DNA of 64,000 bases. Origin: Pseudopyrenochaeta lycopersici. Taxonomy: Eukaryota > Ascomycota > Dothideomycetes > Pleosporales > Pseudopyrenochaetaceae. This document shows positions 10,963 through 22,284 of the stretch, piece after piece. Position 1 is the stretch's first letter, and each line of letters starts with the position of its first letter. Under the pieces are notes generated by a model, which was given only the letters and a program-made list of their open reading frames with translations, was not told where the DNA came from and did no database searches. Location of the stretch: contig NHZP01000008.1 of the NCBI GenBank assembly GCA_003313425.1, forward strand, positions 248,001 to 312,000, given 5' to 3'. A program made the position numbers and the translations under genes.

Positions 10963-12219
10963 GTTTGCGATTTCGGAGAGCGATCAGCCTACTCCTCGGT
11001 AGTTCGAATGCGCGACAGGAACTGCTCAAGGCCGTCAGGCCTTAAATTGGTGGAATCCGACGCAGCGGAATACTGGAAGACGACGTGATGTCTGCTGAGG
11101 GCCGTGGTGTGGTGGGTGGACAAGCGATCGGTGACTGTTTGCACAGTCGCGAGTGCTTGAGGATTGATAAAAGCGGGTGGCGCGCCCGATTGCGTCAGGG
11201 CCCAAGCTCTCAGCCAAAAGGAGCAAAGTTGACAGCAGTCCATACCATGTTTAGAACATCGATATCATATCGAAAAATTCACGTGCTTTTATTTTTCGTT
11301 TTCTCCTGCTAACTGGAAGTTGAAAATTCATAGTGCTTTGCATGTCTGAAAAGGTTTATAGCAACTTCTCAAGACAACACTCGTCGGTGACCGAGACACT
11401 CACGTTCCCCAAGTTTGTGGCGATGAACTGCTTCCGGCCGGGGCCCTTCACATGTTTGCTTGATCAGCAGAATAGTTCGCTTGGACACGACTCTGCGTAG
11501 AATGTGTAGAATGTTCCACAGAGGGAAGACAGCGCTGAAACTCAATCGCTGTCAAAATTGGGACGCAGTGGAGCTTTTGGCAAGACGCTCCTGTCTCTCC
11601 AGCATTCACACTAACGAGTGGCTCGTATTAGGCTGCGTCTGAGGCAACGCAGACTGCGCTCAAGCAACATAGCATAGAGCGACTATTACGCCATTGCGAC
11701 ACGGTCGTTTGCATACACTTGACGGCCCGGCTTGCCAGCACGTGCTGTTTCACGGATGAAACAATATGGTGCCTTGCACTCTCAAGCAAACGCTTTAGAG
11801 TGTTTTAATACGCAGGCTTCAAAACAAGTCTAGAGTTGAATCAAAGGTGTCCTGAATAACGTCACCATACGTTCTCACGCGTGTACTAGTTGGTAGGCGT
11901 TCACATAGTTTCCCGTGCCCATTGGTGGACTGACCCTTGCCGTAACCCTGTCTACCGTTCATCTGCGAAATTGCCTTCCTTGCCTGATCCCTAAAGCATA
12001 ACTATAGTCAAACCAAACGCCAGGGTTCTCCTCACACTACTCCACTACTACTTCCAAGCGAGCTTGTAGCCTCGGTCTTTCTAATTACTTATAGGTACTG
12101 CAATATGGAAACGGTCGGGCTGCTGTTTTGAGTAATTGTTCCAAAGGGGTCGTATAAGTAATGGAGAAGATCACCAAAATGTTCATTGCAGCACAGTACT
12201 ATCTGTCTCAAGATTCGCG
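10963..12219. other. Divergent intergenic region, 1.26 kb
   Basis: Shared upstream region of the zinc transporter (minus) and the GH62 enzyme (plus). No convincing coding frame; short frames at 10989-11243 and 11460-11642 lack protein-like composition. Promoters for both genes must lie here, but I could not identify specific sites. Confidence 0.5.
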
Positions 12220-13284
12220 ATGCGGTCCTTTCTCTGCCTCGCTCTCGCAGCCGTGGCTGCGGCTCGCAGCGTCCTCATACCAGAAGACGACTCTGCATTA
12301 ATCACACGACAAACCACCACCCTCCCCAGTTCATTCAAGTGGAGCTCCAGTAATATTCTCGTCACACCCAAAAATGACTCTCGAACCGTTGCTGGTCTGA
12401 AAGACCCCTCAATAATCAAGCAAAATGGCGTCTACCATGTCTTCGCCAGTACGGCCCAGGAATCCGGATACAACCTCGTCTACTTCAATTTCACCTCCTT
12501 CGCCGCCGCTAATCGCGCACCATTCTACTACCTGGACCAGGCACCCCTCGGCACGGGGTACCGCGCTGCGCCCGAGGTGTTCTACTTTGCGCCGCAAAAG
12601 TTGTGGTATCTTGTTTACCAGAACGGTAATGCGGCGTACAGCACGAATAAGGATATCGGCAATCCTGCTGGATGGACGGCTCCAAAGACATTCTACAGCG
12701 GCACGCCGGCGCTGATTGAGAAGGGGCTTGAGGGTGGGGGGTATTGGGTTGACATGTGGGTGATTTGCGACGACGCCAATTGCCATCTCTTCTCCTCAGA
12801 CGACAATGGCAGGCTGTATCGCAGTCAGACATCTGTCTCGCAGTTTCCAAATGGCATGAGCGAGCCAGTCATCGCGCTGCAAGATACAAAGAACAACCTA
12901 TTTGAAGCAGCCAATGTCTACACTCTCGGTCCATCCAGCTACCTCCTCTTGGTAGAGTGCATAGGCGCAGGGAGTTCGGCAGGAGGGATGCGATACTTCC
13001 GCTCCTGGACATCTAACAGTCTTTCTGGAACGTGGAAGCCCCTGGCGGCTACTCAGGAAAATCCCTTCATGGGCGAGGCGAATGTTCAGTTCGCAGATGG
13101 CAACAAATGGACGAAGAGTATCAGTCATGGTGAGATAGTGAGGACTGATGTAGATCAGAAGCTGAAGATCGGACCGTGTGGTGGGTGGACGTATATGTAT
13201 CAGGGAATTGATCCCGGTGCTAGTGGAAGCTACAATTCGTTGCCGTGGAAGCTGGGGCTTCTCACGCAGCAGGGAGCTTGCTAG
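12220..13284 (+). CDS. Secreted alpha-L-arabinofuranosidase, glycoside hydrolase family 62
   Basis: The start chosen is the ATG at 12220, because it opens a clean signal peptide (MRSFLCLALAAVAAARS). The frame itself begins 28 codons upstream at 12136. The 354-aa protein has a possible Kex2-type site (ITR before QTT, residue 30) and then a single GH62 five-bladed propeller with no cellulose-binding module. GH62 enzymes remove arabinose side chains from arabinoxylan outside the cell. Likely catalytic residues match family positions: Asp62 in GLKDPS (base), Asp178 in WVDMWV (pKa modulator) and Glu229 in FEAANVY (acid). The tail YNSLPWKLGLLTQ is also typical. It has no intron. The role is plant cell-wall breakdown; neighbouring genes are unrelated. 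Confidence 0.95.
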   Translation: MRSFLCLALAAVAAARSVLIPEDDSALITRQTTTLPSSFKWSSSNILVTPKNDSRTVAGLKDPSIIKQNGVYHVFASTAQESGYNLVYFNFTSFAAANRAPFYYLDQAPLGTGYRAAPEVFYFAPQKLWYLVYQNGNAAYSTNKDIGNPAGWTAPKTFYSGTPALIEKGLEGGGYWVDMWVICDDANCHLFSSDDNGRLYRSQTSVSQFPNGMSEPVIALQDTKNNLFEAANVYTLGPSSYLLLVECIGAGSSAGGMRYFRSWTSNSLSGTWKPLAATQENPFMGEANVQFADGNKWTKSISHGEIVRTDVDQKLKIGPCGGWTYMYQGIDPGASGSYNSLPWKLGLLTQQGAC

Positions 13285-13634
13285 GTAGACTTGAGTCTCT
13301 ATTAAGTTGGAGCTCAATACACAGCTATTGAATGAAATCTTTCCAAGAGTACTGACGCTTCCAAATATCATGCAATGGGAATTGAATTCTGAGCACTGTC
13401 AAGGGTCCTCCAATAAAACCTGCAGCCATAGTTGAGTATAAATCCGTGATTCGTCTCATCAATCAACTGAATCTTCATCTATATATATCTGTCAGTAGAC
13501 TGCGAAGAGATTCACTTGCTGTGTCTGGAGCCGACGTGTGCCCAGGGCGATGTGTGCACTGATGTAGTGGATGCAAAAGATCTTTCAGTAATGGTGGTAT
13601 ATAATATACTCAACGGGGTAGTTGACATGCAGGC
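13285..13634. other. Convergent 3' intergenic, 350 bp
   Basis: AT-rich 3' flanks of the GH62 gene (plus) and the DUF202 gene (minus). Nothing else seen. Confidence 0.5.
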
Positions 13635-14264
13635 TCACTCATTGTAGCTCTTATCAATATCAATACCCAAAACCAGAGCAAAAGTCGCAAGCAGAAGCTA
13701 TTCCGTTAGCAACCATATAATTCCCGAATCAGAATCCACTTACCAAAGCAATCAAACCCATAATTAAAATCAGCTCCCAGCCACCCGCACGTGCCTTTCC
13801 CGCAATTAATCCTCTCTGCAGCCTCCAGAACCTGATTGCCCCAAGAAAGATAACCACCACTGCCATGCTAATGAATGTGATGCTGAGTGGTAGTCCGACA
13901 ACATAGAAGCCGAACTCTGGGTCAGGATTCGGACTGCGTTGAAGCCGAAACAGTTGTGCGATCGTAACGCCAGTTACGACGAGAATGAGGGAGGTGCGCA
14001 GGTAGCCAAGGAAGGTGCGTTCGAGTGCTACAGGACGTCAGACCTGGACAGAAATATAGAGAATAACCATAGAGAGTGGTAAGAAGAAAACTAAGTACCT
14101 AGATGATCTCTAAATGCTCCCTCGTCCATGGAAGGACAGACATGGGTGGTCCAAAACTTTGTAATTGGATCATACCAGTGTGGTACTCTGACAGATGACC
14201 GGGTGCTCCGTCTTCCAATCTCACTCGCGCCTGGGATATCTGGCTGTGTCGATTCATTGCCCAT
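13635..14264 (-). CDS. Small DUF202 (YidH-like) membrane protein
   Basis: Exons 14264-14099, 14027-13744 and 13697-13635 (introns of 71 and 46 bases) join in frame to 170 aa. Splicing creates the DUF202 hallmark DHLALERTFLGYLRTS at the exon 1/2 junction, strong evidence for the model. Three membrane helices follow: around VVTGVTIAQLF, around FYVVGLPLSITFISMAVVVI, and LILIMGLIALLLLATFALVL. The protein ends DIDKSYNE. DUF202 proteins are short inner-membrane or vacuolar proteins; the best-known relatives are the Vtc1-type subunits of the polyphosphate machinery, but this one lacks other VTC parts, so no function is claimed. The start at MGNESTQPD is the first in-frame ATG after an upstream stop. 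Confidence 0.85.
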
Positions 14265-15228
14265 AATAGGCGCATGCTGTGCAAGACCCTCGTGTGAGGC
14301 ATGCCCCGAGGTGCGCAACGAAGCATTGCGCGAGCGCAAACTGGCGAAACTGGGTGTTAGTTGCGGCGGGCACGGAACTTCTGCACTTGGTCTGGGTGAG
14401 CTTTAAACATACGGTTCTAGCTCTCGCGAGACCCGTTGCCTCTCATATTGAACACTCTCCTCAGAGTCAGGATGCGGTGTTGTACGCAATGGCGCATTCA
14501 GCGCGGCTGGTGGGAGCTCAAGTGGAGTAGTATGGGCGGGGTTGTGGTGGGTCATGGATCAAGACTGGTCCGAACAAGGCGAGCGATTGATTGTGACTTC
14601 AAGAACATGTTGCAAGCTAAGAGCCCAGATTTGGTGAAAGCTCGTGGCACTATTCGGAATATTCTTGCTAACCTAGCGGGGAGCGGTTCATACGTCAGCC
14701 AGCCGGTCTAGAGAGCTGTGGAGAGCTTTCGGGCCGTCGGCCGGTCCTATCACATGCCCTGTTCAGAACGTCGAAGCAAATATCGGCCTATGGATGCGAT
14801 AAGGAACAAAACGCTTTCTTTGCCACTGAGTCAACATGAATTATCTTGATAAATATATCGACAGCTTTCATCTCTCTCTCAAAAAAAGGGGAAGACACTA
14901 AAGGTCTACCAAGGTCTACCATACCGCAGAACGAAGACCACACAGCATCTAGAAAGTAGCTGACTTTCTTAGACCACAGCTTTAATGATGAAGAAACTTT
15001 ATCAGTGTCCAGATTGACTGGCGCTACTTAGTATGTATGTACTTGGGAGTATTTTTCAAACTAGCTGGCAGCATGGTCAAATATAAAATATTCTAAACGA
15101 AGAGAGGGAGTGAACGGTATACATGAGGTCTATTCGAAAGACCCATTTCTTTTATTTCTCTTTGCCTGTCTCATGTCCTAGCACATGGGTGATCTATCTG
15201 CCTCGACCATGGTACTTGTAATGGGCAT
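14265..15228. other. Intergenic, 964 bp
   Basis: Upstream of the DUF202 gene and downstream of the DUF7721-like gene. There is a tandem duplication of a 10-mer (AAGGTCTACC, twice, around 14900-14920). No credible gene. Confidence 0.5.
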
Positions 15229-16477
15229 TTACTTCATGAACTTGCTAGCCAAGTTCAAAATTCCACCAAGACCACCGCCGCTGCCTCCGCTTCCACCCGC
15301 CTCACTCTTCAAGTAGAATTTGAGAGCCATCTGGGCGGCCTGGGCAATGGCGTCTTGCTTAGTAGCATCAGGTTGCTAGAAGCCATTAGCATATGTATAG
15401 AAACAGTGAGTTGGCAAGACTTACGGTCTTGCCCTGGCTCTTCTGCTGGTCAAACAACTGAGCCGCTTGAGCCATGGCCAAACCAATGAACTGGTTTTGT
15501 CCACCCTTCGACTCTTCTCCACTGCTACCATTGAATGTCTTCAGTGCGTGCATCGCAGCAGCAGCGCCGAGGTTGTTTGAGCTGGCTTGTTCATTGCCTC
15601 CGCCGCTTCCGTACATCTTTTCGTGCTGTCGGACTGCGTCATCTTCATCAATTTCCTCGTTCTTGAGCTTGTCCTTGTTGCCAGAGAGTAGACCAAGGGC
15701 CAGGCCGAAGAGATTCGAGTCGCCCGAGTCACCGGCATTGGATTGAGCGTGTTGAGCAGCGCCAGAGAAGTCGTCCGAGCCACTGAGGCCGCCTCCGTAA
15801 GACGTGCCAGAGGACTGCTGACCTGAACTGCCTCCATAGCCGCCTGAGCTTCCACCATAGCCTCCTGAGCCTCCTGAGGGACGAGTGTCGGCTCCACTGT
15901 TCCCACCGTATCCTCCGCTTGGGCGGTCATCCTGACGCCTATCATCTTGACGCCTGTCGTCCCCTCCGTATCCCCCAGAGCTTCCACTGTATCCACCACT
16001 TGGGCGGTCGTCATTGCGTCTGTCATCTTGACGACGATCATCTTGACGTCGGTCGTCCCCGCCGTATCCTCCTGAGCTTCCACCATATCCACCACTTGGG
16101 CGGTCATCATCACGCCTGTCATCGCGCCTGTCATCGCGCCTATCATCACGCCTATCGTTTCCTCCATAGCCGCCTCCCCCTCCACTTCCACCATACCCAC
16201 CACTGGGACGGTCATCATCGCGCCTGTCATTTCCATATCCACCACCCCCTCCTTCTTGACGTCGACCACTGCCATACTCCTCTCGCCTATCTCCTCCACC
16301 ATAACCTCCTTCCTGGCGGCGGTCATCGTCTCGGCCTCCACCGCGACGGTCGTCGTCTCGATCATTGCGACGCTCACTGCCGCCATAGCCGCCTTGTTCG
16401 CGGCGGTCGTCATCGCGGTTGTTGTAGCCACCGCCACCTCCACTTCCGTACTCACGGCGATCGTCGTTGTAGGACAT
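15229..16477 (-). CDS. Arg/Asp/Gly-rich disordered protein with C-terminal DUF7721-like domain
   Basis: Exons 16477-15425 and 15375-15229 (49-base intron) join in frame to 399 aa. It begins [14 protein letters not shown]. The first 230 residues are low complexity, dominated by DDRR and GGYGG units with [10 protein letters not shown] blocks, and are almost certainly disordered. The last part, from about residue 235 ([18 protein letters not shown]), is an Ala-rich helical domain with a central [15 protein letters not shown] and a last stretch [17 protein letters not shown]. It resembles the fungal DUF7721 family, for which I know no established function. A Gly/Ser tail ends SKFMK. Long frames on both strands in the repeat region are shadows of the repeats. 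The next gene upstream on the same strand also starts MSYN. Confidence 0.9.
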
Positions 16478-17276
16478 GTTGGGTTCTTTAATATTCTTCC
16501 AAAGTATTAGTCTTCATGTCACTAAAGTTGGTCCGACAGCATCAAGGGGAAGCTGCAATAGTGAAGTAAAACAAAACTTGACGGTGCACATACGGGAAGG
16601 GGAAACAGAGCACCAATATCTGCTTTGGGGAGCTCTTTTTCTACAAATACAACACAGGAGTGTCTGAGTATGAAACTTGGTATACCATGTTGAGTACAAT
16701 AGAAGCTGACATCTAGTAAATATATTGAGAATACCACTTACCAGCTATAAAAACTAAATCACTGTGCAATTGGTGAGTTCTGCAGGAATTGTCCGTCACA
16801 CTGCAAGACCAAGGTGGAGAGGATATTGGTACCTGATGTGATGCGTTACCCCTCCACTCAGCTGCCCCTCATCCGTGACGTATTGCTGCAACCCATTCTG
16901 CAGCGATTGGCGAGTAGAATCACACTTATGCACGCCATGCCAGGTCTCAGGCCATGGCTTTAATGGCGAGATTTCTAGATCACAGGGTCTATTCGTTTAG
17001 ACTAGTGGGGCCGGGCTCGTATGAAAGGAGCTCTGTGATTTTCACGTGGTAATTTGGGAATCTTCAAATCTTCAATTTAGCACCGTGATGGCGTGAGAAA
17101 ATCAAGACAGTCACAGCAGAATTCATTATAGGATTGCATTTGGTTCAGCCGTATATACAAAGGAAGGTGATTTTGTCATTCCTTGCATGACAGTCAATAT
17201 TGTGTCCATCAATTATACTAAAGCTTACCCTGGCCATCAATAGGCGAAAGGCATCCAGGCTACTTCGCCTAAGACT
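16478..17276. other. Intergenic, 799 bp
   Basis: Between the two MSYN genes, both on the minus strand. It should contain the promoter of the DUF7721-like gene. No coding frame or RNA gene seen. Confidence 0.5.
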
Positions 17277-18302
17277 TTAGTAGTCATTATCACGCCTGGA
17301 GCTGCCATAAGAGTCCTCATTATCGTTGCGGTTTGAGGAGCCGTAGCTGGAGGACTTGTTGCCGGATCCGTAAGAATCCTCGTTGTCGTTGCTGCCGTAG
17401 CTAGATTGCTTCTTAGAGCCGTAGGAAGAGTCCTCGTTGTCATTGCTGCCATAGCTGGACTGTTTCTTACTGCCGTAGGAGTCCTCATTGTCGTTGTTGC
17501 CTGAGCCGTAGCTTGACTTCTTGTTGCTGGATCCGTATGAGTCTTCATTGTCGTTGGAGCCGTAGCTTGACTGCTTCTTGGAGCCGTAAGAAGAATCCTC
17601 ATTGTCGTTGCTTCCGTAGCTAGATTGCTTCTTGCTGCCGTAAGAGTCCTCATTATCATTTGACCCGTAGCTGGATTGCTTCTTCGAGCCGTACGAATCA
17701 TCATCGTCCTTGTTACTTGAACCGTAGCTCGACTTCTTGTTGGAGCCATAAGAGTCCTCGTTGTCATTGGAGCCATAGGAAGACTTCTTGTTGCCAGACG
17801 AAGTGTCCTCATCATCATCCTTGCCGTAGCTCGACTTCTTCGTCGACAAACCATACGAGTCCTCGTTGTCGTTGGATCCATAGCTAGACTTCTTGTTGCT
17901 TCCATAGGAATCCTCGTTGTCGTTGCTGCCATAGCTGGACTGCTTCTTGCTTCCATAAGAAGAGTCTTCGTTGTCGTTGTCGTTGGATCCGTAGCTAGAC
18001 TTCTTCTTGCTGCCATAAGAATCATCGTCATCATTGTTGCCGGAGCCGTAGCTGGACTTCTTGTTGGAGCCATACGAATCTTCGTTGTCATTATCGTTGC
18101 TACCGTAGCTGGACTTCTTGTTGCTTCCATAGGAATCCTCATTGTCATTGGACCCGTAGCTTGATTTCTTGTTAGATCCGTAGGAGTCCTCATTATCGTT
18201 GTTTCCGCCGTAGCCGGAAGACTTTGAGCCATACTCATTGTCGTCGTTGCGATTGCTGGAGCCGTACGAGGACGTCTCGCGATCGTTGGAGTTGTAAGAC
18301 AT
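17277..18302 (-). CDS. Tandem-repeat disordered protein (YGS / NDNED repeats)
   Basis: The start is taken at MSYNSNDRET (ATG at 18302); a further ATG lies 14 codons upstream in the same frame. No intron; 341 aa. After a short head the whole protein is about 16 copies of a 17-20 residue unit, consensus NDNEDSYGSNKKSSYGS, alternating acidic (DNED, DDDD), SYGS and basic (KK, KKQ) steps. There are no Cys or Trp and almost no hydrophobic residues. It is therefore very hydrophilic and probably disordered, like hydrophilin or stress-protective proteins; that comparison is inference. A second frame on the same strand (17237-18238) is also open across the array because the unit length is a multiple of three, and is judged a shadow. 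Copies differ at synonymous sites, so the array is not recently expanded. Confidence 0.85.
   Translation of the reverse strand: MSYNSNDRETSSYGSSNRNDDNEYGSKSSGYGGNNDNEDSYGSNKKSSYGSNDNEDSYGSNKKSSYGSNDNDNEDSYGSNKKSSYGSGNNDDDDSYGSKKKSSYGSNDNDNEDSSYGSKKQSSYGSNDNEDSYGSNKKSSYGSNDNEDSYGLSTKKSSYGKDDDEDTSSGNKKSSYGSNDNEDSYGSNKKSSYGSSNKDDDDSYGSKKQSSYGSNDNEDSYGSKKQSSYGSNDNEDSSYGSKKQSSYGSNDNEDSYGSSNKKSSYGSGNNDNEDSYGSKKQSSYGSNDNEDSSYGSKKQSSYGSNDNEDSYGSGNKSSSYGSSNRNDNEDSYGSSRRDNDY
17320..18220 (-). repeat. Coding tandem repeat array, about 51-60 bp units
   Basis: About 16 imperfect units encode NDNEDSYGS-KKSSYGS. Unit lengths vary by whole codons, giving 17 to 20 residues. This keeps the reading frame and points to selection on the protein. 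Confidence 0.85.
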
Positions 18303-19314
18303 ATTGATGGAGTTTTTGATTGAAAGACAATCGAAACTATTCAAGTTGTATTATTGAGGAGTAAGGCCCTGTTGTAATTGTGTTTGCAGCTGATGTCTAT
18401 TCTCAACACCAGGACCCCTTTACTCTTATACCCAGCCTCCAACAACACCCCGCATCTCAATCAATACCAAGTAGCACCCCGCTACGCCAAAAGCAAGTTA
18501 TGAGAGCTCGCGCAATCTGCTGCAAGATCGCTACACCCTTGCGAAGCTGAGCGTGACGCAGTGCTGCGCCACGGAACGCTCTGGATCCCGGGTATCGCCA
18601 GATGTGTAATGGCGTAAACAGACGACTCAAGTGCACCACATGGCGACTATACAGGCGCTGCTCAGCCACGAAGAGCCGCAAACGCTTGCACAGTTTCGTG
18701 ACTGCTTGCAGAATGGATTGCAATCTGGAATGATCTCATTCATCTTCGTGGCGATTTCCGTGGGCTGTCAAGCTGAAATCGGGATTATTGCGCGATTTTT
18801 CCTGTGGCTAGTATTTCACTAGGTTCTTTTCAAGATATAGCCCGTGTTGTAGAGGGGCACACATCGGTGTTAGCGAATGGTGAAGCTGTGCCCAAGCACG
18901 GGATGGCCGAGCGATTGTGCCGAGAGCACGCAAAGCAGGCGTTGATGCCTGACATTATGATGTGATGGCTCGGAAGTTGATAGATGGACCGTTGCGATCG
19001 CGAGTGCGAGATCTGTTGGAGCGACCGCAGCCCGAAGCACATGCAATCTTGACTTGCACACTTAGCTGTGGTCATAGTAATGCCCTATTGTGCACGTTGG
19101 ATTCATTCGTGAATGGTTTTACTGAAAGCTGGGTTGCTGTTAATATACCCAAAGACAACTGGAGAAGGTAAACATTGGAAAACCGGATGAACGTGCAGAC
19201 GTAGATTGACTCTAAAGAAAATGGTAAGGTACAGTATGTACAATCCGCCACAAGTGCCCAAGGTCTTTGCCCAAGCAATGCATTGTCGATGAATTTTCCT
19301 TCTCTTCCCCGTTT
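18303..19314. other. Intergenic, 1.0 kb
   Basis: Upstream of the repeat protein and downstream of the complex I gene. Short overlapping frames on both strands have no protein-like composition. Nothing else identified. Confidence 0.5.
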
Positions 19315-20797
19315 TTACCGGTCAACCTCACCAAACACGAGGTCCATAGTACCAATGATGGCAACGGCATCGGCAAGCAAATGTCCTCTTGAGATTTGAT
19401 CCATGCAGGCCAAATGTGCGAATCCCGGCGCCCTGATCTTACACCTATACGGCCTCTCGCTCCCGTCTGAGACAAGGAAAACACCCATCTCTCCCTTGGG
19501 TGCCTCAATGGCGCTGTAGGTCTCGCCAGGCGGGACGGTGTAGCCCTTGCTGAAGAGCAAGAAGTGGTGGATGAGAGCTTCCATGTTCTCCTTCATAGCC
19601 GCACGAGGTGGGGGAGCAATCTTGTAATCTTCGACCTTGACGGGTCCAGCAGGCATCTGGTTCAAGCACTGGTGAATAATTCGGAGTGACTGACGGAACT
19701 CTTCCATGCGGCAGAGGTAGCGGTCGTAGCAGTCACCGTTGACACCAACGGGAACGTCAAACTCCACCTGGTCGTAGGCATCATACGGCTGCGACTTGCG
19801 GACATCCCATGGAACACCAGATCCTCGAAGCATGACGCCGGAGAAGGAGTAATTGATCGCATCAGCAGCTGAGACAACGCCCACGCCCTTGGTGCGGCCA
19901 ATCCAGATACGGTTGTCCGTCAACATCTCCTCGGTCTCATCAATGCGGTCACCAAACTGGGTAGCCCATTGATAGATGTCGTCGAGCAAGCCGATGGGGA
20001 TGTCCTGCGAGACACCACCAGGGCGAACGTAGGCTGCGTGAAGACGAGCACCAGAGACACGCTCGTAGAATTCCTGTAGCATGTTAGTAGTTACACATGC
20101 AGAAATTTAGGTAGAGACCAACCATGAGCTTTTCACGCTCCTCGAATCCCCACAAAAAGGGCGTCAGCGCGCCAACGTCCATGGCGTGAGACAAGACCGA
20201 CATGAGATGGTTCAGAATGCGAGTGATTTCACCAAACAAGGTCCGGATGTACTTGGCGCGGATGGGGATGTCGATGTTCAACAGCTTCTCCACAGCCAGC
20301 GAGAAGCACTGCTCGTTGGTCATCATAGAGACGTAGTCCAGTCGGTCAAAGTATGGCAAGGCCTGAAGATAGGTCCGGTACTCGATAAGCTTCTCTGTGC
20401 CTCGGTGCAGCAGTCCAACGTGCGGATCAGCGCGCACAATCTCCTCGCCATTGAGCTCTAGAATCAATCGCAACACACCGTGGGCAGCGGGATGCTGGGG
20501 GCCGAAGTTGACGGTGTAGTGCCGAATCTTCCTGCTGTCCACAAAGTTGCCATCCTCTTCCGCTCCACCTGCGGGTGCCGCATCCTCGGGCTTGACTTCG
20601 GCTGCGAAGTTCTCGTCGGTGGGGATCATGCGCATCCGCTGGTTGTCCTCGACTTCAGCGGCATATCTGCGGGTTGGCGTAGTCGACAGGCAGCGCGCAA
20701 TGGGCCGCGAAGGGAGGGTGCGTAGCTGTGGTCGGGAGGCGTTCAGGCACACCCGCTTCGCCGCGTGGCCGGCCAGACGCGCGAAGGAGGCGGGCAT
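19315..20797 (-). CDS. NUO49: NADH:ubiquinone oxidoreductase 49-kDa subunit (NDUFS2/NuoD)
   Basis: Exons 20797-20123 and 20073-19315 (49-base intron) join in frame to 477 aa. This is the quinone-site subunit of mitochondrial complex I, in the peripheral arm. The N-terminus is Arg/Ser-rich without acids ([20 protein letters not shown]), a good mitochondrial presequence. The family signature [15 protein letters not shown] appears near residue 95, followed by [20 protein letters not shown] and DRLDYVSMM. The exon junction restores [26 protein letters not shown]. The C-terminus DLVFGEVDR is the conserved end of this subunit. Length and motifs are normal. It is divergent from RPC40 across 230 bp. 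Confidence 0.97.
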
Positions 20798-21027
20798 GGT
20801 GTTGTTGTCTCTCTCTTTGTGCCCGTAATTGGCCTCAATGGGCGTGTAGAGTGGAGATACCGGTCGTGGCGTTGGAGGGGAGCTCTTCCTTCATCGATGA
20901 TGCTACCAGATTGAGTCTGCCGCGATTGGCCCGAGTGGCTCTTGGCGCGGCTTCCCATCCTCAAAAAAGTTCGAGATCGTTGCGCCCCGCGAAGAAGCCA
21001 CCAAAATCCACTCCCAACACCGCAAAA
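20798..21027. promoter_or_regulatory. Compact divergent promoter, NUO49 / RPC40
   Basis: Only 230 bp separate the two start codons, so both promoters and 5' UTRs must fit or overlap here. No specific factor site could be assigned with confidence. Confidence 0.55.
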
Positions 21028-22284
21028 ATGCCTACACCGAGTGCAGCGGAACTGGCGCGGCGGAAGGTTAGTCCGCGATCCTGAAAATTGCCGTCAACTT
21101 ATGCTAACGCCCATACTAGAAGCTCGAAGTTGGCCCAGAGACTGTGAGCAACCAAGCATCCACCGACTTCCCAGGGCACTGGCCGGGCGAAGGTAACGAG
21201 TGGGATCTGGACTACTTCAAAGAGGTATGCATACATGGGTTTTTTTACTTCGAACATCTTTTTATTCCCCAGCAATGCTCCAGTATACTGACCTCATATC
21301 TAGAACTTCAAAGTCGACTTCCATAGCCATTCCCCAAATGAGACGTCCTTCTCGCTCATTTCTCTCGACACCTCAGTGGCCAACGCCTTCCGTCGCATTC
21401 TCCTCGCCGAGATCCCCACCCTCGCCATTGAAGACGTCTTCATCTACCAGAACACCTCAATTATCCAGGACGAAGTGCTCGCCCACCGCCTCGGCTTGAT
21501 CCCTTTGTGCGGTAACCGTGCCGGATTGAATTGGATGAAATGGTACGCCAAGCCAACCGACGAGGACGAGGGCTCGGGGACGCCTTCAGATTACAACACT
21601 GTTGTGCTGAGGTTGAATGTGGAATGCACGTGGCAGGAAGGAGGACTGCAGAGAGCTGTTGCGGGGGAGACCGACCCAGACAAGCTATACATAAACCACA
21701 ATGTGTATGCAAAGGACCTGAAATGGGAGCCCATTGGCAGACAGAAGGAAATGTTCCCCGCGGGACAAGAAATACGGTCAACCAACCCGGATATCCTGAT
21801 TGTCAAGATGAGGCCGGGCCAGAGCATAAATCTGAGTATGCACGCCATCAAGGGCATTGGACAGGACCACGCCAAATTCTCTCCTGTTGCCACCGCAAGC
21901 TATCGCCTCATGCCGACTATCGACATTATAAAGCCCATCATCGGCGCAGATGCAAAGAAGTTTGCCCGTTGCTTCCCGCGAGGCGTCATAAAGCTTGATT
22001 TCGTCGCCCCTTCCGATGTCTCCGAACACCCCGAACTCGAAGGCAAAGAGGGCGAGCCTAAGGCCGTTGTGGACAAGCCCATGAATGACACAGTGAGCAG
22101 GGAGTGCTTACGACACCCAGAGTTCAAGGATAAAGTCAAGCTGGGGCGGATACGGGATCATTTCATCTTCAAGATTGAGAGCACGGGCCAATGGGAGAGC
22201 GATGAGCTGTTTTTGGAGAGCGTCAAGTTACTCCGCATCAAGTGCCAGCGGATAAAGAGGGGCTTGGACGAGATGAATAAATAA
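21028..22284 (+). CDS. RPC40: RNA polymerase I and III subunit AC40
   Basis: Exons 21028-21066, 21120-21224 and 21304-22284 (introns of 53 and 79 bases) join in frame to 374 aa. AC40 is shared by RNA polymerases I and III and pairs with AC19, replacing the bacterial alpha dimer. The alpha-like motifs are clear: ANAFRRILLAEIPTLAIEDV just after the second intron, then NTSIIQDEVLAHRLGLIPL. Middle and C-terminal parts include GQDHAKFSPVATASYRLMP and SRECLRHPEF. The last helix (LFLESVKLLRIKCQRIKRGL) is typical of this subunit. The tiny first exon (MPTPSAAELARRK) has good splice sites and closes in frame. It is slightly longer than the 335-aa yeast protein. Confidence 0.95.

Noticed and set aside
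15541..16455. 304-codon minus frame and 190-codon plus frame over the DUF7721-like gene
   Set aside because: Both consist of Met/Thr/Val/Ala or His/Arg runs that arise from reading DDRR/GGYGG repeats out of frame.
17237..18238. 333-codon alternative frame over the YGS repeat gene
   Set aside because: Composition (Met/Arg/Thr/Ala runs) is an out-of-frame reading of the repeat; the YGS frame has the MSYN start and regular units.
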